Source: Lachnospiraceae bacterium (GTDB lineage Bacteria > Bacillota > Clostridia > Lachnospirales > Lachnospiraceae). Taken from it: DNA of 64,000 nt. Positions 10,479 through 19,647 of the stretch are shown in pieces. The position numbers and the translations under genes were made by a program. The stretch's first letter is position 1. Each line of letters opens with the position of its first letter. The stretch lies in NCBI GenBank assembly GCA_910575555.1, contig CAJTFX010000012.1:63020-127019 (forward strand), in the 5' to 3' direction. The notes under the pieces were generated by a model. That model made no database searches. It worked only from the letters and a program-made list of their open reading frames with translations, and was not told the origin of the DNA.

Positions 10479-10586
10479 AAAGCTCTCCTTTCCGACAGCA
10501 GACACGGTATTGTGAAGTGTAGGTACAGTGTACCACATCTGCCCTTAAACTTCAACGCTTTAAAGTGATAATTCTTCTGCTGCCTG

Positions 10587-10889
10587 TTATTCCCCGTCAT
10601 CATCACCCCAATTCCCATCATCATAAAATCCATATCCCCGTGCGCTGCGCCGAAAAATATCTGTAAGCGTTGCAAGCAAATCCCGCCCGTCTTTTCGGAA
10701 ATGGGCGTTGACGGTGTATTCCGTGCCGCCGATTTTCTCGGTAATGCTCATCGGCTCTGGGATGCGGACAAGGGGCGTGACGTTCTGGACAGGCGGCAGA
10801 GGGGGATATATTTTATCTGGATTTACCATAGGGATGTCCTTGTATTCCTCCATAATCGCCTGTATTTCTTCCTCGGACAGTCTGCTCAT
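10587..10889 (-). CDS. tnpW: Transposon-encoded TnpW-family protein
   Basis: 100 aa. The region TEYTVNAHFRKDGRDLLATL matches the short TnpW domain (PF14202) of Tn4451-type elements; the C-terminus is acidic and Gly/Asp-rich. The N-terminal MSRLSEEEIQAIMEEYKDI is helical. It overlaps the 3' end of the relaxase gene by 4 nt (translational coupling) and precedes the recombinase. Molecular function is unknown. Confidence 0.8.
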   Translation of the reverse strand: MSRLSEEEIQAIMEEYKDIPMVNPDKIYPPLPPVQNVTPLVRIPEPMSITEKIGGTEYTVNAHFRKDGRDLLATLTDIFRRSARGYGFYDDGNWGDDDGE

Positions 10890-12250
10890 CGCAATGATTC
10901 CTCCCTCCTGCGGTCTGTTTTAATTAGCTGTTTCTGTCGGTTTGGACGCTGATTTTCCATCGTGTCATGGATTTGGTCTAAGCAGTCATCAATGTGGGCG
11001 GAGCGTTTCTCAATCCCGTCTGCATATTTCAGCCGCTTCCTAAGCTCCGTTATCCGCTCCGTCACGCCCTGTTTTTCGGCTCGGAGTGTTTCTTTTTCGG
11101 CTGGTGTGGCACGGCGTACCTTATTCCGCAAGTGCTGGCGGTAGTCGATAAGTTTATTCATTTCACTCTGGTTTTGCTCCCTGTCGGCGTGTAAGTCGGA
11201 GAGGGTGGAGATGTTATGCTTTGACATATACCGCACCTGTGCGGTAATCTCGTCCAGTTTCCGAAGCTCCTCTTTCATCATCGGGCTTGTCGGCTTGTAG
11301 TCCGTGCCTTTGGGGAATATCCCTAACTGATAGCACCAGTAATAGTACAATGCTAAAATCCCCGTGGTTTTTTGGTGTGGTTTCCATGCGTTTTTATACT
11401 GCTCTGGCATATGCGGGGAGTAGGAAATCCTTGCTTTGTAGTTCCCAAATTTGTATGCTCCCTTTAAACATGACTGTATGAAATTGGGAGTCAGCCGCTC
11501 GTCAAGCGTGTCTAACCTTGTGAAATGGTTGTATTGCGGCAGCTTCATTTTCCAATGGCTGCCCGAAAAATCAACCTCATATCCCTTGTCGGCAAGGTAT
11601 TTTATCATGTGCTGTAAATCCCTGCTCCCGTTGATTGCCTCCCTCAAATCCTCCCGATAGACGTTGTAGCGTGTGGGTTTGCCGCTTTTTTCATCTAGAT
11701 AAAGCGGTCTTGACGGGGCTTTCTTCGGATGCTCTATGACTGACAATCCGTACTCAAAACACAATCGGTCGGACACTTCCCTCAACCGTTTCTGCTCCGA
11801 TTTTGAGTAATTATATTTGCTCCCATCCAGATAAGAAACGGAGTTAAAGCAGAAGTGATTATGCAGATGTCCTTTGTCAAGGTGGGTGGCAACGATTATC
11901 TGGTACTTGTCGCCCCACATCTCCCTTGCTAGCTTCAACCCGATTTCATGGCACTGTTCGGGCGTTACCTCGTTTGGCTTGAAGCTCTGGTAGCCGTGCC
12001 AAGCGATATATCCGCCTGTCTTTTGGTACTGTTTTTTTGTCAAAATCATCTGCTGTAATGCTGTTTCTTTCAGACAGTTGATTGCGGAAACATACTCGCC
12101 CTCATTTGTTTTTAACAGATTCTTCACATAGGAGAACACGTCAAAAAAATCCTGCATATCTCGATTCGGCACGGTTTTTTCTGGATTTTCTATATAGTCA
12201 ATCACGTCTTTTATGCTCCCTTTGACATGCCATAGGCTCGTTACTGCCAA
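10886..12250 (-). CDS. MobP-type relaxase/mobilization nuclease
   Basis: 454 aa. The relaxase domain (PF03432) has the metal-binding His cluster in ATHLDKGHLHNHFCFNS (H123, H128, H130, H132), followed by SVSYLDGSKY. The C-terminal third is helical and charged (TPAEKETLRAEKQGVTERI). It nicks the element's oriT and pilots the strand during conjugal mobilization. The gene abuts mobC (1-bp gap, same strand) and overlaps tnpW, forming a mobC-relaxase-tnpW operon. A candidate oriT is just upstream of mobC. Confidence 0.92.
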   Translation of the reverse strand: MAVTSLWHVKGSIKDVIDYIENPEKTVPNRDMQDFFDVFSYVKNLLKTNEGEYVSAINCLKETALQQMILTKKQYQKTGGYIAWHGYQSFKPNEVTPEQCHEIGLKLAREMWGDKYQIIVATHLDKGHLHNHFCFNSVSYLDGSKYNYSKSEQKRLREVSDRLCFEYGLSVIEHPKKAPSRPLYLDEKSGKPTRYNVYREDLREAINGSRDLQHMIKYLADKGYEVDFSGSHWKMKLPQYNHFTRLDTLDERLTPNFIQSCLKGAYKFGNYKARISYSPHMPEQYKNAWKPHQKTTGILALYYYWCYQLGIFPKGTDYKPTSPMMKEELRKLDEITAQVRYMSKHNISTLSDLHADREQNQSEMNKLIDYRQHLRNKVRRATPAEKETLRAEKQGVTERITELRKRLKYADGIEKRSAHIDDCLDQIHDTMENQRPNRQKQLIKTDRRREESLR

Positions 12251-12251
12251 A

Positions 12252-12608
12252 TTAAACTGCCCCCTGTTCTGTCAATTCTTCTACGCTAAATCGTTGTGGG
12301 AGAGTTGTTTTCTGTTGCAGTTCTAAGATAAAATCCTCAATCTCCATACAGGTATCAGCGGCGGCAGGGTAATAAGGAACACACTTTTTGAAAGCGTCAT
12401 GCACCTCATAGAGTTTGTTTAACAGCTCCCAAAACTCGGTTTTAGGCTGTGGCTGTGGGGCGTTTCCTTTGCATAACTGGCGCATAAATTCGGCTACGGA
12501 CAGACCGCAGGCAGCGGCGCACTGCTTTAATTTTTTATGTTCTTCTTCGTTCAATCGGACGGTAATCGGGACATTCCGCGCGTCCTTTTCTGATTTTTCT
12601 CTGCTCAT
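12252..12608 (-). CDS. mobC: MobC-like relaxosome accessory protein
   Basis: 118 aa from the ATG at 12608, preceded by GGAGG at a normal distance; the open frame extends further upstream through the oriT-like region but has no ribosome site. The N-terminal ribbon-helix-helix DNA-binding domain is evident (NVPITVRLNEEEHKKLKQCA, then AEFMRQLCKG). MobC proteins bind near oriT and help melt the nic region for the relaxase encoded immediately downstream. Confidence 0.85.
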   Translation of the reverse strand: MSREKSEKDARNVPITVRLNEEEHKKLKQCAAACGLSVAEFMRQLCKGNAPQPQPKTEFWELLNKLYEVHDAFKKCVPYYPAAADTCMEIEDFILELQQKTTLPQRFSVEELTEQGAV

Positions 12609-12649
12609 TTTTCTTATCCTCCAGTCTTGAATTTCATTTTTAACAGGGT

Positions 12650-12722
12650 ATTCAGGGATGTTCCCTGAGTAAGTCCACGCCCACAAGCGGCGTGGATTGG
12701 GATTGTGGGTGACACAATCCGA
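12650..12722. other. Candidate oriT: three tandem perfect hairpins upstream of mobC
   Basis: Three adjacent perfect inverted repeats lie just 5' of mobC-relaxase: TCAGGGA/TCCCTGA (12652-12668, 3-nt loop), TCCACGCC/GGCGTGGA (12674-12696, 7-nt loop) and GGATTGTG/CACAATCC (12700-12720, 5-nt loop). Position, density of dyads and a close relative of the third hairpin at 60792-60812 suggest the transfer origin. The nick site cannot be located from sequence alone. Confidence 0.6.
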
Positions 12723-13242
12723 TGCTCGCTATCTCTGTGGACAACGCCGCAGAGCATTTTCCTGTGCAGCGGCATCTTTAACGCCTGCCTTACCCTCCGA
12801 AAAGAAAACCCTATGTCCCTGCACCTCCGTTCTGGATTCGATTTCTCTTGACTTTTGGATAAATGAAAAAGCCGCTACACGGCATCACGAATGACAGGAG
12901 TGTTTTCTCCTGCTTGGATTCGCAATGCTATGTAACGGCTTTGAAATTCAAAACCATGATTCCACTCATCAGCCGAAAACAGAAGTTTATTTTCGGCGGC
13001 GGTCAGCTTTGTCCGCTGGCTGACAATCCATTCTGCAATCTATGCGCTTATTTCATTTTCAATCTTCCAATTCCCTTGTGGGTATTTTAGAATATCATAG
13101 CGGCTGCACCCATGTCAAGAAATTTGGCAAAACTTTTAGTATTCCCTGTGGACAAACTTTTTATACATCCGTTTTTAAAATTGGGCGGGGGAATTTTATC
13201 CCTCACCCAATAGTCCATAGAAAAGCGGGAAATATTAGACGC
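12723..13242. other. Intergenic region inside the mobile element; no gene seen
   Basis: About 520 bp between the oriT-like hairpins and the sigma-like gene. Open frames here lack ribosome sites and recognisable domains. It holds several dyads, among them CTCTG/CAGAG near 12735, the terminator-like structure at 12866-12942, and GTCAGC/GCTGAC near 13000-13022. It may contain untranslated leader or small-RNA sequence. Confidence 0.5.
12866..12942 (-). terminator. Nested terminator-like structure 3' of the sigma-like gene
   Basis: On the minus strand AAAGCCGTTACA pairs with TGTAGCGGCTTT (one mismatch), followed by TTTC. A second small hairpin (AGGAG/CTCCT) lies within the loop. It lies ~300 bp beyond the sigma-like stop codon. 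Confidence 0.45.
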
Positions 13243-13668
13243 TTATAAAATTTTCCGCAGCTTTTTCCGCAGATGGTTTAACCTTGCATAAATAGCCCCC
13301 GCTGTCAGTCCAACAAGCGGGGCAATCTCCTTTGTGGAATAGCCCTGCATTTTCAGCAGGACGATTTGCAGGGTACGCCTATCCACCGTAAGCAATGCCC
13401 GATATAGGGTTTCGTTTTCAATTTCGTCCAGTAAATCGGCAACGGTCATTACCTCCGCCTGCTTCTCCCTGTCTGCCATTCCCTCAAGGTATTCCCCGAA
13501 GTTGCTTGACCAGTGGTAAAACCGCCTGTTGGAATTGAAGTCTGCCCTGTCGTCTATGCGGATTTGCTCAATGGTGGTTTCATCAACTCCATGTTCCCGC
13601 AATATTTTTTCTTCGGCTTCTTTCCAGATACGCCATTTCCTGTCTTCACGTCCGTTGTTGTATGCCAT
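13243..13668 (-). CDS. Sigma-70-family-like factor (region 4 HTH), mobile element type
   Basis: 141 aa. The C-terminal half contains a sigma region-4-type helix-turn-helix (TLQIVLLKMQGYSTKEIAPLVGLTAGAIYARLNHLRKKL). The N-terminal half (NNGREDRKWRIWKEAEEKILREHGV) resembles the small sigma-like proteins carried by Tn4451/Tn916-type elements. It probably controls element genes; promoter targets are not visible. Confidence 0.8.
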   Translation of the reverse strand: MAYNNGREDRKWRIWKEAEEKILREHGVDETTIEQIRIDDRADFNSNRRFYHWSSNFGEYLEGMADREKQAEVMTVADLLDEIENETLYRALLTVDRRTLQIVLLKMQGYSTKEIAPLVGLTAGAIYARLNHLRKKLRKIL

Positions 13669-13830
13669 TCTCCTTTTTCCTCCAATCTGAATTGAGCAGG
13701 CTTCTGCCTGCGATGCTTCTTGACCATTAGGTCAAGAAGATTGCTGTTTAACTAATGCAGATGGAAAAGGCGGCGAACGGCAGCCAACATCAGAAAAAGC
13801 CCTGCGGCGTATTCCGATAAAAATTGACAA

Positions 13831-13864
13831 AATAAAAACCGCAAAGGTACTGTGACCTTTACGG
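13831..13864 (-). terminator. Rho-independent terminator
   Basis: On the minus strand CCGTAAAGGT pairs with ACCTTTGCGG (10-bp stem with one wobble) around the loop CACAGT and is followed by TTTTTATTTTG. Confidence 0.7.
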
Positions 13865-14171
13865 TTGTAGGAAATGCAGCTTCTACCATTGGGATATTCT
13901 ATTTCTGTTTTCATGGCGAGAAGCAGCCTTACATATGCAGGGATTTTTTTAACTGGCTTCCTGCCAGTCCCCGATATGCTATGTATGGATGAACATTGCG
14001 TTGTATGGACAAATAAGTAACCGCCCGAAAAAAGAACATAAAAAATCTCCCCAAACTTAAAAACAGGTCTGGGGAGTGTCTGTTAAGTCTTTTCGGGCAT
14101 AGCAATACCGCCCACCATACGCCGTTTTTTTATTTGGTGGGCGTTTGGCTTAAAACCTTATGAAATAAAAT

Positions 14172-14215
14172 AGAGCCAACGAACTATGATATAAACTCAC
14201 AAGTTCATCGGCTCT
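14172..14215 (-). terminator. Terminator after the KTR gene
   Basis: AGAGCCGATGAACT pairs imperfectly with AGTTCGTTGGCTCT on the minus strand, followed by ATTTTATTT. It begins 6 bp after the Cys-rich KTR stop codon. Confidence 0.65.
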
Positions 14216-14220
14216 GCGTC

Positions 14221-14391
14221 TTAAGCGTCTGGCTCTTTGATGACAGTTACTTGTAACTCTTTTACATTAATCAACGTTTCCTGCTTACATTTCGGACAGT
14301 AGAGCGGATAGTTTTTCATAATCGTATCCGATCTAATTCTGTCACGAGTTTTACTACCGCAGATGGGGCAGCGTATCCATTCTAATTTCAT
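14221..14391 (-). CDS. Cysteine-rich KTR-family small protein
   Basis: 56 aa. It has two CxxC pairs, CPICGSKTRDR and CPKCKQETLINV, giving the family motif (PF14205, Cys_rich_KTR) that is typical of conjugative and mobilizable elements of gut Firmicutes. The start ATG at 14391 is preceded by GAGAGG. It is probably a small zinc-ribbon protein; its function is unknown. It lies ~105 bp after the histidine kinase stop and is closed by its own terminator. Confidence 0.85.
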   Translation of the reverse strand: MKLEWIRCPICGSKTRDRIRSDTIMKNYPLYCPKCKQETLINVKELQVTVIKEPDA

Positions 14392-14498
14392 TTTTCAAAT
14401 ACCTCTCTATTATTTTCGAATAATAAGCTATTTCTCTTGTGTGATTGATTCGCATATATTTACCTATCCTTTGCATGGCTTTTTCAATTTTCAATCAT

Positions 14499-15722
14499 TC
14501 ACGCTCTTGCGAAAACTGTGGTGACGGTGATGATGTCATTATCGATTTTCGCAAAAATCTCGCCATTCATCTTGCGCATGAGCTGTCTGCAAATGTAAAG
14601 TCCCAGCCCGTTGCCGCCAATGTTTCCTGCATTTGCTCCGCGCCAAAAGCTCTTGAAAATATGCGTCAAATCGTCCTTCTCAAGCGTACAACCGCCGTTC
14701 ATGATTGCAATTTGGACGCATTCGTCGTCTTCGGGGAAAATCAATTCCACACGTCTGCCATCGCCGTATTTGAGGGCATTTTCCATAATGTTTTGCATCA
14801 CTTCAACGCTCCTGCTCAAATCCCCCGATAGCAGACAGTTTTTATATTTTCCGATAATAAAATCTGTTTTGATAAGTGCCAGTTTTTCCTTGTAATATCC
14901 CACGATTTTTTCAACAAGTTCCGAAAGATAAAACTCGCCCATATTCACTTCAAAGCTGAAGAAATCTTCTCTTGAAGCCGTTATAATCTGTGAAACATAG
15001 CCCTCGATCTCCTCCGCTTTTTCGTTGATGTTTTCAGCGATTTTGTGCTGCTTTTCCGCGTCCGAATACAAATTTTTCGACAGTGCTGCCGAGTACAATT
15101 TTATAGCGGAAAGCGGCGTTTTAATATCGTGCGAGAGCGATAGCAGCAGTGTTTTCTTTTCTTTCTGCATTTCCAGTTCGCGCTGCTTTTGCTGTTCTAT
15201 ATTTTCACGGAGAATATTGATCCCCCAAAGAAATTTTCCGAAAAAACGGCTTTTCGTTTCCTTTATCGGCGCGGCGAGATTACCCTTTGAAAGCTCGTAA
15301 GGGATACCGCTCAGACGTTCAAAGGGCATAAGAATTGCGAATTTTATATAAAGCAAAACCGTTATGATTAAAATCGCCATAACGCCGAGAACAGCATTTA
15401 CAATTCCTGTAAGCTGCGTTTTGTCGGAGTAGCCGTTAGTATTGTAATCAAAGCGATAAAGTTCTCCGTTTATTTCACGGATAACATAGTCGCTGTCCGT
15501 GATGTAAAATTTTTCTCCGTATCGTTCAATATTTGTAACGTACACACATTCGGAAATGTCGGCAGAACCATTCGTTTCTATTTCATGGACAAGACGGCTT
15601 ATCTCCACTCGATATTGCCTGCTCCCATTGGTTCTGTCGGCGGCAAGAATTATATTCACTACAACAAACAACAGGATTACGGCAATCGCAACTACGGAGA
15701 AAATTTTGTTAAACGCTTTCAT
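14499..15722 (-). CDS. Membrane sensor histidine kinase (element cargo)
   Basis: 407 aa. TM1 is at ~7-28 and TM2 at ~108-130, with an ~80-residue extracytoplasmic loop between them. The HAMP-like region follows, then the phosphoacceptor His198 in LLLSLSHDIKTPLSAIK. The ATPase domain has the N box (MQNIMENALKYGDG) and G box (GGNGLGLYICRQLM). Its 5' end overlaps the response-regulator gene by 14 nt. The order permease-ATPase-RR-HK in one operon indicates a sensor for the linked exporter, probably responding to an antimicrobial compound (inference). Confidence 0.92.
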   Translation of the reverse strand: MKAFNKIFSVVAIAVILLFVVVNIILAADRTNGSRQYRVEISRLVHEIETNGSADISECVYVTNIERYGEKFYITDSDYVIREINGELYRFDYNTNGYSDKTQLTGIVNAVLGVMAILIITVLLYIKFAILMPFERLSGIPYELSKGNLAAPIKETKSRFFGKFLWGINILRENIEQQKQRELEMQKEKKTLLLSLSHDIKTPLSAIKLYSAALSKNLYSDAEKQHKIAENINEKAEEIEGYVSQIITASREDFFSFEVNMGEFYLSELVEKIVGYYKEKLALIKTDFIIGKYKNCLLSGDLSRSVEVMQNIMENALKYGDGRRVELIFPEDDECVQIAIMNGGCTLEKDDLTHIFKSFWRGANAGNIGGNGLGLYICRQLMRKMNGEIFAKIDNDIITVTTVFARA

Positions 15723-16374
15723 ATTTATAACCCACCCCCCATACGGTAACTATTTTTTTAGGGTTTTTGGGGGCGTCCTCTATTTTCTGCCGCAGCCATT
15801 TTATGTGTACCGTCAGTGTCTGCTGTTCTGAAAAGCTGTCGCTGCCCCAGACCTGTTCAAAAATGTATTCCTTGCTTAAAGCCCTGCCCTTATTCTCCAT
15901 TAAAAGCAGAAGCAGCTCAAATTCCTTCGTGGTCATTTCAAGTTTTTTTTCATTTTTGTAAACGGCACGGCTCGCCTTATTTATGCGTATATTGTCGTCA
16001 GTAATTTCGTCAAGAGCGTATCGTCGCTTAAAAATCCCGCTTATTTTTGCGAGCATAATATCAATATCATATGGCTTTTCTATATAATCGTCTGCGCCGA
16101 GATTCAGTCCGTTCAGCTTGTCATCCTTTTCCGTTTTCGCACTTACAATCAATACGGGCGTGTTGCTCGACCTGCGGATTTTTTCCAGAACATAAAATCC
16201 GTCCTTATCGGGCAGCATGATGTCAAGCACGACAAGCCTTGCGCCGTATCTTTTGTACAGCAGCAAGGCTTCTTCGGCTGTTTGAACCGCCGATACTGTA
16301 TAATTTTCCGCACGGAGAAAATCACACAGCAGGTCGGCAAGCTCCTTGTTGTCCTCAACAATGAGAATATCCAT
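15709..16374 (-). CDS. OmpR-family response regulator
   Basis: 221 aa. The receiver domain has phospho-acceptor D51 in LVVLDIMLPDKDG, acidic pocket VEDN and conserved Lys in GADDYIEKPY. The C-terminal winged helix (TTKEFELLLLLMENKGRALSKEYIFEQVWG) ends in TVWGVGYKYE. It starts 1 bp after the ABC ATPase stop codon and overlaps the kinase gene, so it is part of the same operon, which it probably autoregulates. Confidence 0.93.
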   Translation of the reverse strand: MDILIVEDNKELADLLCDFLRAENYTVSAVQTAEEALLLYKRYGARLVVLDIMLPDKDGFYVLEKIRRSSNTPVLIVSAKTEKDDKLNGLNLGADDYIEKPYDIDIMLAKISGIFKRRYALDEITDDNIRINKASRAVYKNEKKLEMTTKEFELLLLLMENKGRALSKEYIFEQVWGSDSFSEQQTLTVHIKWLRQKIEDAPKNPKKIVTVWGVGYKYESV

Positions 16375-16375
16375 A

Positions 16376-17134
16376 TTACCACCCTAATTCCAGAAGCCAG
16401 TTATTCAATGCGCGCTCCCGTTCTCTTATCTGTGTGGAACAGTCGCTTAAGTCGTACTCTCCCTTTATGTTCCCGTCAACAATGTACATGACCCTTGTAC
16501 ATTTTGCCGCGACCTTAACATCGTGGGTAACGAGCATGATTGTTGTTCCCTCAGAATTTAATTTTACAAGCTCTTCCATTACCTCGTCGGAGGAAGTGCG
16601 GTTCAATGCCCCTGTCGGCTCGTCGGCAAAAATCATTTTCGGGTTGTTTATCATACTGCGGCAAATGCACGCCCGCTGGAGCTGACCGCCCGAAACCTCA
16701 TTGATGTCGTTGTCGGCAATGTCGATAATGCCGAGCTTGCGCATGAAATCTTGGCCGCGCCGCGCCGTTTCCCTGCGGGGTTCACGCTGCTTTTTGGATT
16801 GCGTTGCAGGAAGTATGATATTATCCAATATGGTGAGGTTTTTCAGCATATACATTTGCTGAAAGATAAAACCCATTTCGTCAAGGCGCAGGGCTGCAAG
16901 TTCTTTTTCTCCTATCCCTGCGATATTTTTCCCACAGAAACTCACTTCTCCTGCGGTAAAGTTATCCATGCCCGAAACTGCGTACAGCAGCGTGGATTTT
17001 CCAGAACCTGACGGACCCATAACGGCGACCATTTCTCCCTCGCCAATCGTGAAATTTACATTTTTCAATACGTTGTTCTGCCGCTTGTTTACGATATACG
17101 TTTTGCAGAGGTCTTTTACTTCGAGAATATTCAT
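16376..17134 (-). CDS. ABC transporter ATP-binding protein (MacB/BceA type)
   Basis: 252 aa. Walker A is GPSGSGKST, signature VSGGQLQRACICRSM, Walker B MIFADEPTGALN and H-loop LVTHDVKVAA, the pattern of the LolD/MacB/BceA group. It partners with the two-module FtsX-type permease encoded 18 bp upstream. It lies in the operon with the two-component system, typical of peptide-antibiotic detoxification modules. Confidence 0.93.
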   Translation of the reverse strand: MNILEVKDLCKTYIVNKRQNNVLKNVNFTIGEGEMVAVMGPSGSGKSTLLYAVSGMDNFTAGEVSFCGKNIAGIGEKELAALRLDEMGFIFQQMYMLKNLTILDNIILPATQSKKQREPRRETARRGQDFMRKLGIIDIADNDINEVSGGQLQRACICRSMINNPKMIFADEPTGALNRTSSDEVMEELVKLNSEGTTIMLVTHDVKVAAKCTRVMYIVDGNIKGEYDLSDCSTQIRERERALNNWLLELGW

Positions 17135-17152
17135 AATTGATTCTTCCTTTCA

Positions 17153-19540
17153 TTATTCAATGCTTGCTGTATCGGAGGATTTGATTTTTCTTGTGTACAA
17201 AGAGGTCAAAAACGCGCTTACGGCTGTGGCGGTAAGGACGATAACGGGGAATACTGCGTATATCTCCACAGGGTTTTGCATATATTCTACGCCCATTTCA
17301 AGCCCCATCGTCCCGAAAATAGGGTCAAAGCAAAGCTTTGTAAGGGGCATACCCAAAAACTCCGCAAGAAGTACAGCCGCCGCCACCGCAATGAAAAATC
17401 TTAATGTGTACTGTCCATATATTTTGGCGTTCCTAATGCCGATGGCTTTCAAAAGGGCAATTTCCGCCTGCTCCTTTGCGATAAAGGAACGCGCCATAAG
17501 CACGGTTATAAGTGCGGCTAAAATTACCGTAAGGACGGCGGACATTTTTTTAACCGCGTCTATGGCATCGCCGACTCCGGTGGTGTCCTTTACGGTTTCG
17601 CCCGCTGTTTTAACGCTTGAAAACTTAGGATAAAGCTCCTCGATTTTTTCAATTCTGCTTAATACTTCCTTATCGTCGGGGTCGTCGGTAAATCTTATCT
17701 GCGTACCGGGGGAGCCGATTGCTGCGATATAGTTGATATCGCAGTCGGTATGAACCCTTACGGATATGCCCTGGTTGACCATTGCCTGATACAGAGCGGT
17801 TATGATGAACTCCGCCGTTTCGCCCGTCGGGTAGGACAAGGTAACGGTATCGCCTATTTCCGCACCCAGCTTTTTTGCCAAAAGGGTTGTCATCGCAATT
17901 TCGTCGCTGTTTTGGGGAGGAGTACCCTCTAAATATTCGTACATATCCATTGTTGTTCCCGTACCCTGAAGTATAGCTGTCTTGCTTTCATATTCGCCGT
18001 ATCTTATCATCGTATAAATATAATATTCCGTCATACATTCCGCGGGCATACCGTTTTCCGCAAGGGTCTGCTCCATATCATCAAGATATTTTTTAACCTT
18101 TTCATGTCCGTCCACGGTCATAAATTTCACAGCTTCGTCGCCGATGTCCGCAACGGCGTGGCAGTCTGCATTCCCGAAATATTTCAGCAGCTTTCCGCTT
18201 ATAAGAGACGCCGTGACATTGGAAAGCATTATCAGCAGCGACATACACAGAAAAAACGTAAAAGCAATGACAGCGTAGCGTTTGGGACTGCTTACAATAT
18301 CGTTTGCGGCAAGGAAAGCCGTCGTGCCAAGCCGCGATTTTCCAAGGCTCATAACGCCTTTTTTGCGGAAGCGTTCCCCTGTCTGCCCGTTCCTTACAGC
18401 GTCGATAGGGGACATTTTGCTCACCCTGCCCGTACAACTGAGACAGAACAGGAGAATCACAGCCGCTGTCAGAACCGCGCAGGCAATGTTTACAAATCCG
18501 TTATTGCTGCTGTCTATTATAATAGACTCCGAGGAATAACTAATAAGCATTTTCCCGAATGGGTAGCTGAGTATCAAGCCGAGTGCTGCGCCGACAACGG
18601 AAATGGCGAAGTATTTTGTAAGGTACAGCCCCCGAATTTTTATGTTCCGTATGCCTATTGCTTTCATAACGCCTATCTCGCGGAATTCTTCGGAGAGGGT
18701 AAAGGCTATGGTGAACCGCAGTACCGCAAAGGATATGATGATAAGAATAAGGCTCACCGCAAGGATAAGACCCAAGATTATCATGTTAAAAATATAGGCT
18801 TGACCCAGTGTATCCGTGCCACTCGCAAAGGTAAAGCTGTCGGATATATCCGCTATCTGGGACAGGGTCTTGTCAAGATTGGCGGTGTGTATGTATAAGA
18901 ATTTCCCGCCGTACATATTTTTCATCGTTTCGTCGGACATATATTCGTCAAATTCCTCGCCGTTCATGATAAACCTTTTAATGCCCATCAATTCCGTGCC
19001 GCAGACAGCGTCCTTGAAACTGCCCGCAAAGGTAAATTCGTGGCTTACGCCCTCTATTTCGACAGTAATTTTGTCGCCTACCTTAAGTCCCATGCTTTTC
19101 TCTATGAAACGGGTAGCGTAAATTTCCCCTTTCGGTACGCTTTTAAGAATATTTTCGTCGTCCAGGAAATAATTCATCCCCATATCGCTGTCGCTCTGTA
19201 ATACAAATATCTGATTGGCGTTGGAATCGTTAAGCGGTTCGCCGGCCCGCGTAATATTGGACTGGGACACACGGACGTACTCCTCAATACGGAACTCGTC
19301 TATCGCGGAGGCGTTTTCAAGTGTCCCACAAATGTCCTTGTCTGAGGATTTGTTTTCGCTCATCGCCCAGTAATCGGGTACGTCCGCCATTTCAAAATAG
19401 CTGTCCAGCGCAGTCGTCACGGTGATGATGTTGCTCACGCCTGAGGACATGAACATCGACGCGAGTATAATAAACACCAGCAATATCACGTTCATTGCCC
19501 TTTTGCGCTTTAGGTCTTTTTTTAGTATTCGTAAATACAT
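17153..19540 (-). CDS. FtsX-type ABC transporter permease, two FtsX domains
   Basis: 795 aa. An N-terminal TM helix (NVILLVFIILASMFMSSG) is followed by a large extracytoplasmic domain (~35-235), a three-TM FtsX block (~240-390), a second TM and soluble domain, and a final three-TM block (~670-780) ending with ARSFIAKEQAEIALLKAIGIRNAKI-like coupling helices. Both FtsX blocks carry the characteristic 'REIGVMKAIGIRNIKI' type motif. This is the first gene of the operon with the ATPase and two-component pair. Substrate is unknown; peptide antibiotics are an inference from operon type. Confidence 0.92.
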   Translation of the reverse strand: MYLRILKKDLKRKRAMNVILLVFIILASMFMSSGVSNIITVTTALDSYFEMADVPDYWAMSENKSSDKDICGTLENASAIDEFRIEEYVRVSQSNITRAGEPLNDSNANQIFVLQSDSDMGMNYFLDDENILKSVPKGEIYATRFIEKSMGLKVGDKITVEIEGVSHEFTFAGSFKDAVCGTELMGIKRFIMNGEEFDEYMSDETMKNMYGGKFLYIHTANLDKTLSQIADISDSFTFASGTDTLGQAYIFNMIILGLILAVSLILIIISFAVLRFTIAFTLSEEFREIGVMKAIGIRNIKIRGLYLTKYFAISVVGAALGLILSYPFGKMLISYSSESIIIDSSNNGFVNIACAVLTAAVILLFCLSCTGRVSKMSPIDAVRNGQTGERFRKKGVMSLGKSRLGTTAFLAANDIVSSPKRYAVIAFTFFLCMSLLIMLSNVTASLISGKLLKYFGNADCHAVADIGDEAVKFMTVDGHEKVKKYLDDMEQTLAENGMPAECMTEYYIYTMIRYGEYESKTAILQGTGTTMDMYEYLEGTPPQNSDEIAMTTLLAKKLGAEIGDTVTLSYPTGETAEFIITALYQAMVNQGISVRVHTDCDINYIAAIGSPGTQIRFTDDPDDKEVLSRIEKIEELYPKFSSVKTAGETVKDTTGVGDAIDAVKKMSAVLTVILAALITVLMARSFIAKEQAEIALLKAIGIRNAKIYGQYTLRFFIAVAAAVLLAEFLGMPLTKLCFDPIFGTMGLEMGVEYMQNPVEIYAVFPVIVLTATAVSAFLTSLYTRKIKSSDTASIE

Positions 19541-19647
19541 TTTTTTATTGCTCCTTTCGCTTTGTGATTCGATTGTAGCATAGAAGTTATTAAATAATCC
19601 TTAAATCGGTTTGCGGCAATCAAATTATGGGTGATAATGAAAAACGT

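Larger units (their letters stand above)
13669..14220. other. Structured intergenic region inside the mobile element; no confident gene
   Basis: About 550 bp with at least four strong dyads: the terminator at 13831-13864, CTCCCC/GGGGAG near 14051-14080, CGCCCACC/GGTGGGCG near 14111-14146, and the terminator at 14172-14215. A 60-codon frame (13732-13914, minus) has an ATG but no ribosome site and contains a terminator, so it is not called. Confidence 0.5.

Noticed and set aside
12697-13248. Three overlapping short plus-strand frames inside the mobile element
   Set aside because: They run through hairpins and lack start signals; the sequence looks like oriT-proximal noncoding DNA.
13732-13914. 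60-codon minus-strand frame starting MKTEIEYPNGRSC
   Set aside because: No ribosome site, no recognisable domain, and a clear rho-independent terminator (13831-13864) lies inside it.
18104-18898. 264-codon plus-strand frame
   Set aside because: Antisense shadow of the FtsX-type permease, which has clear domain structure on the other strand; the shadow protein has no recognisable features.
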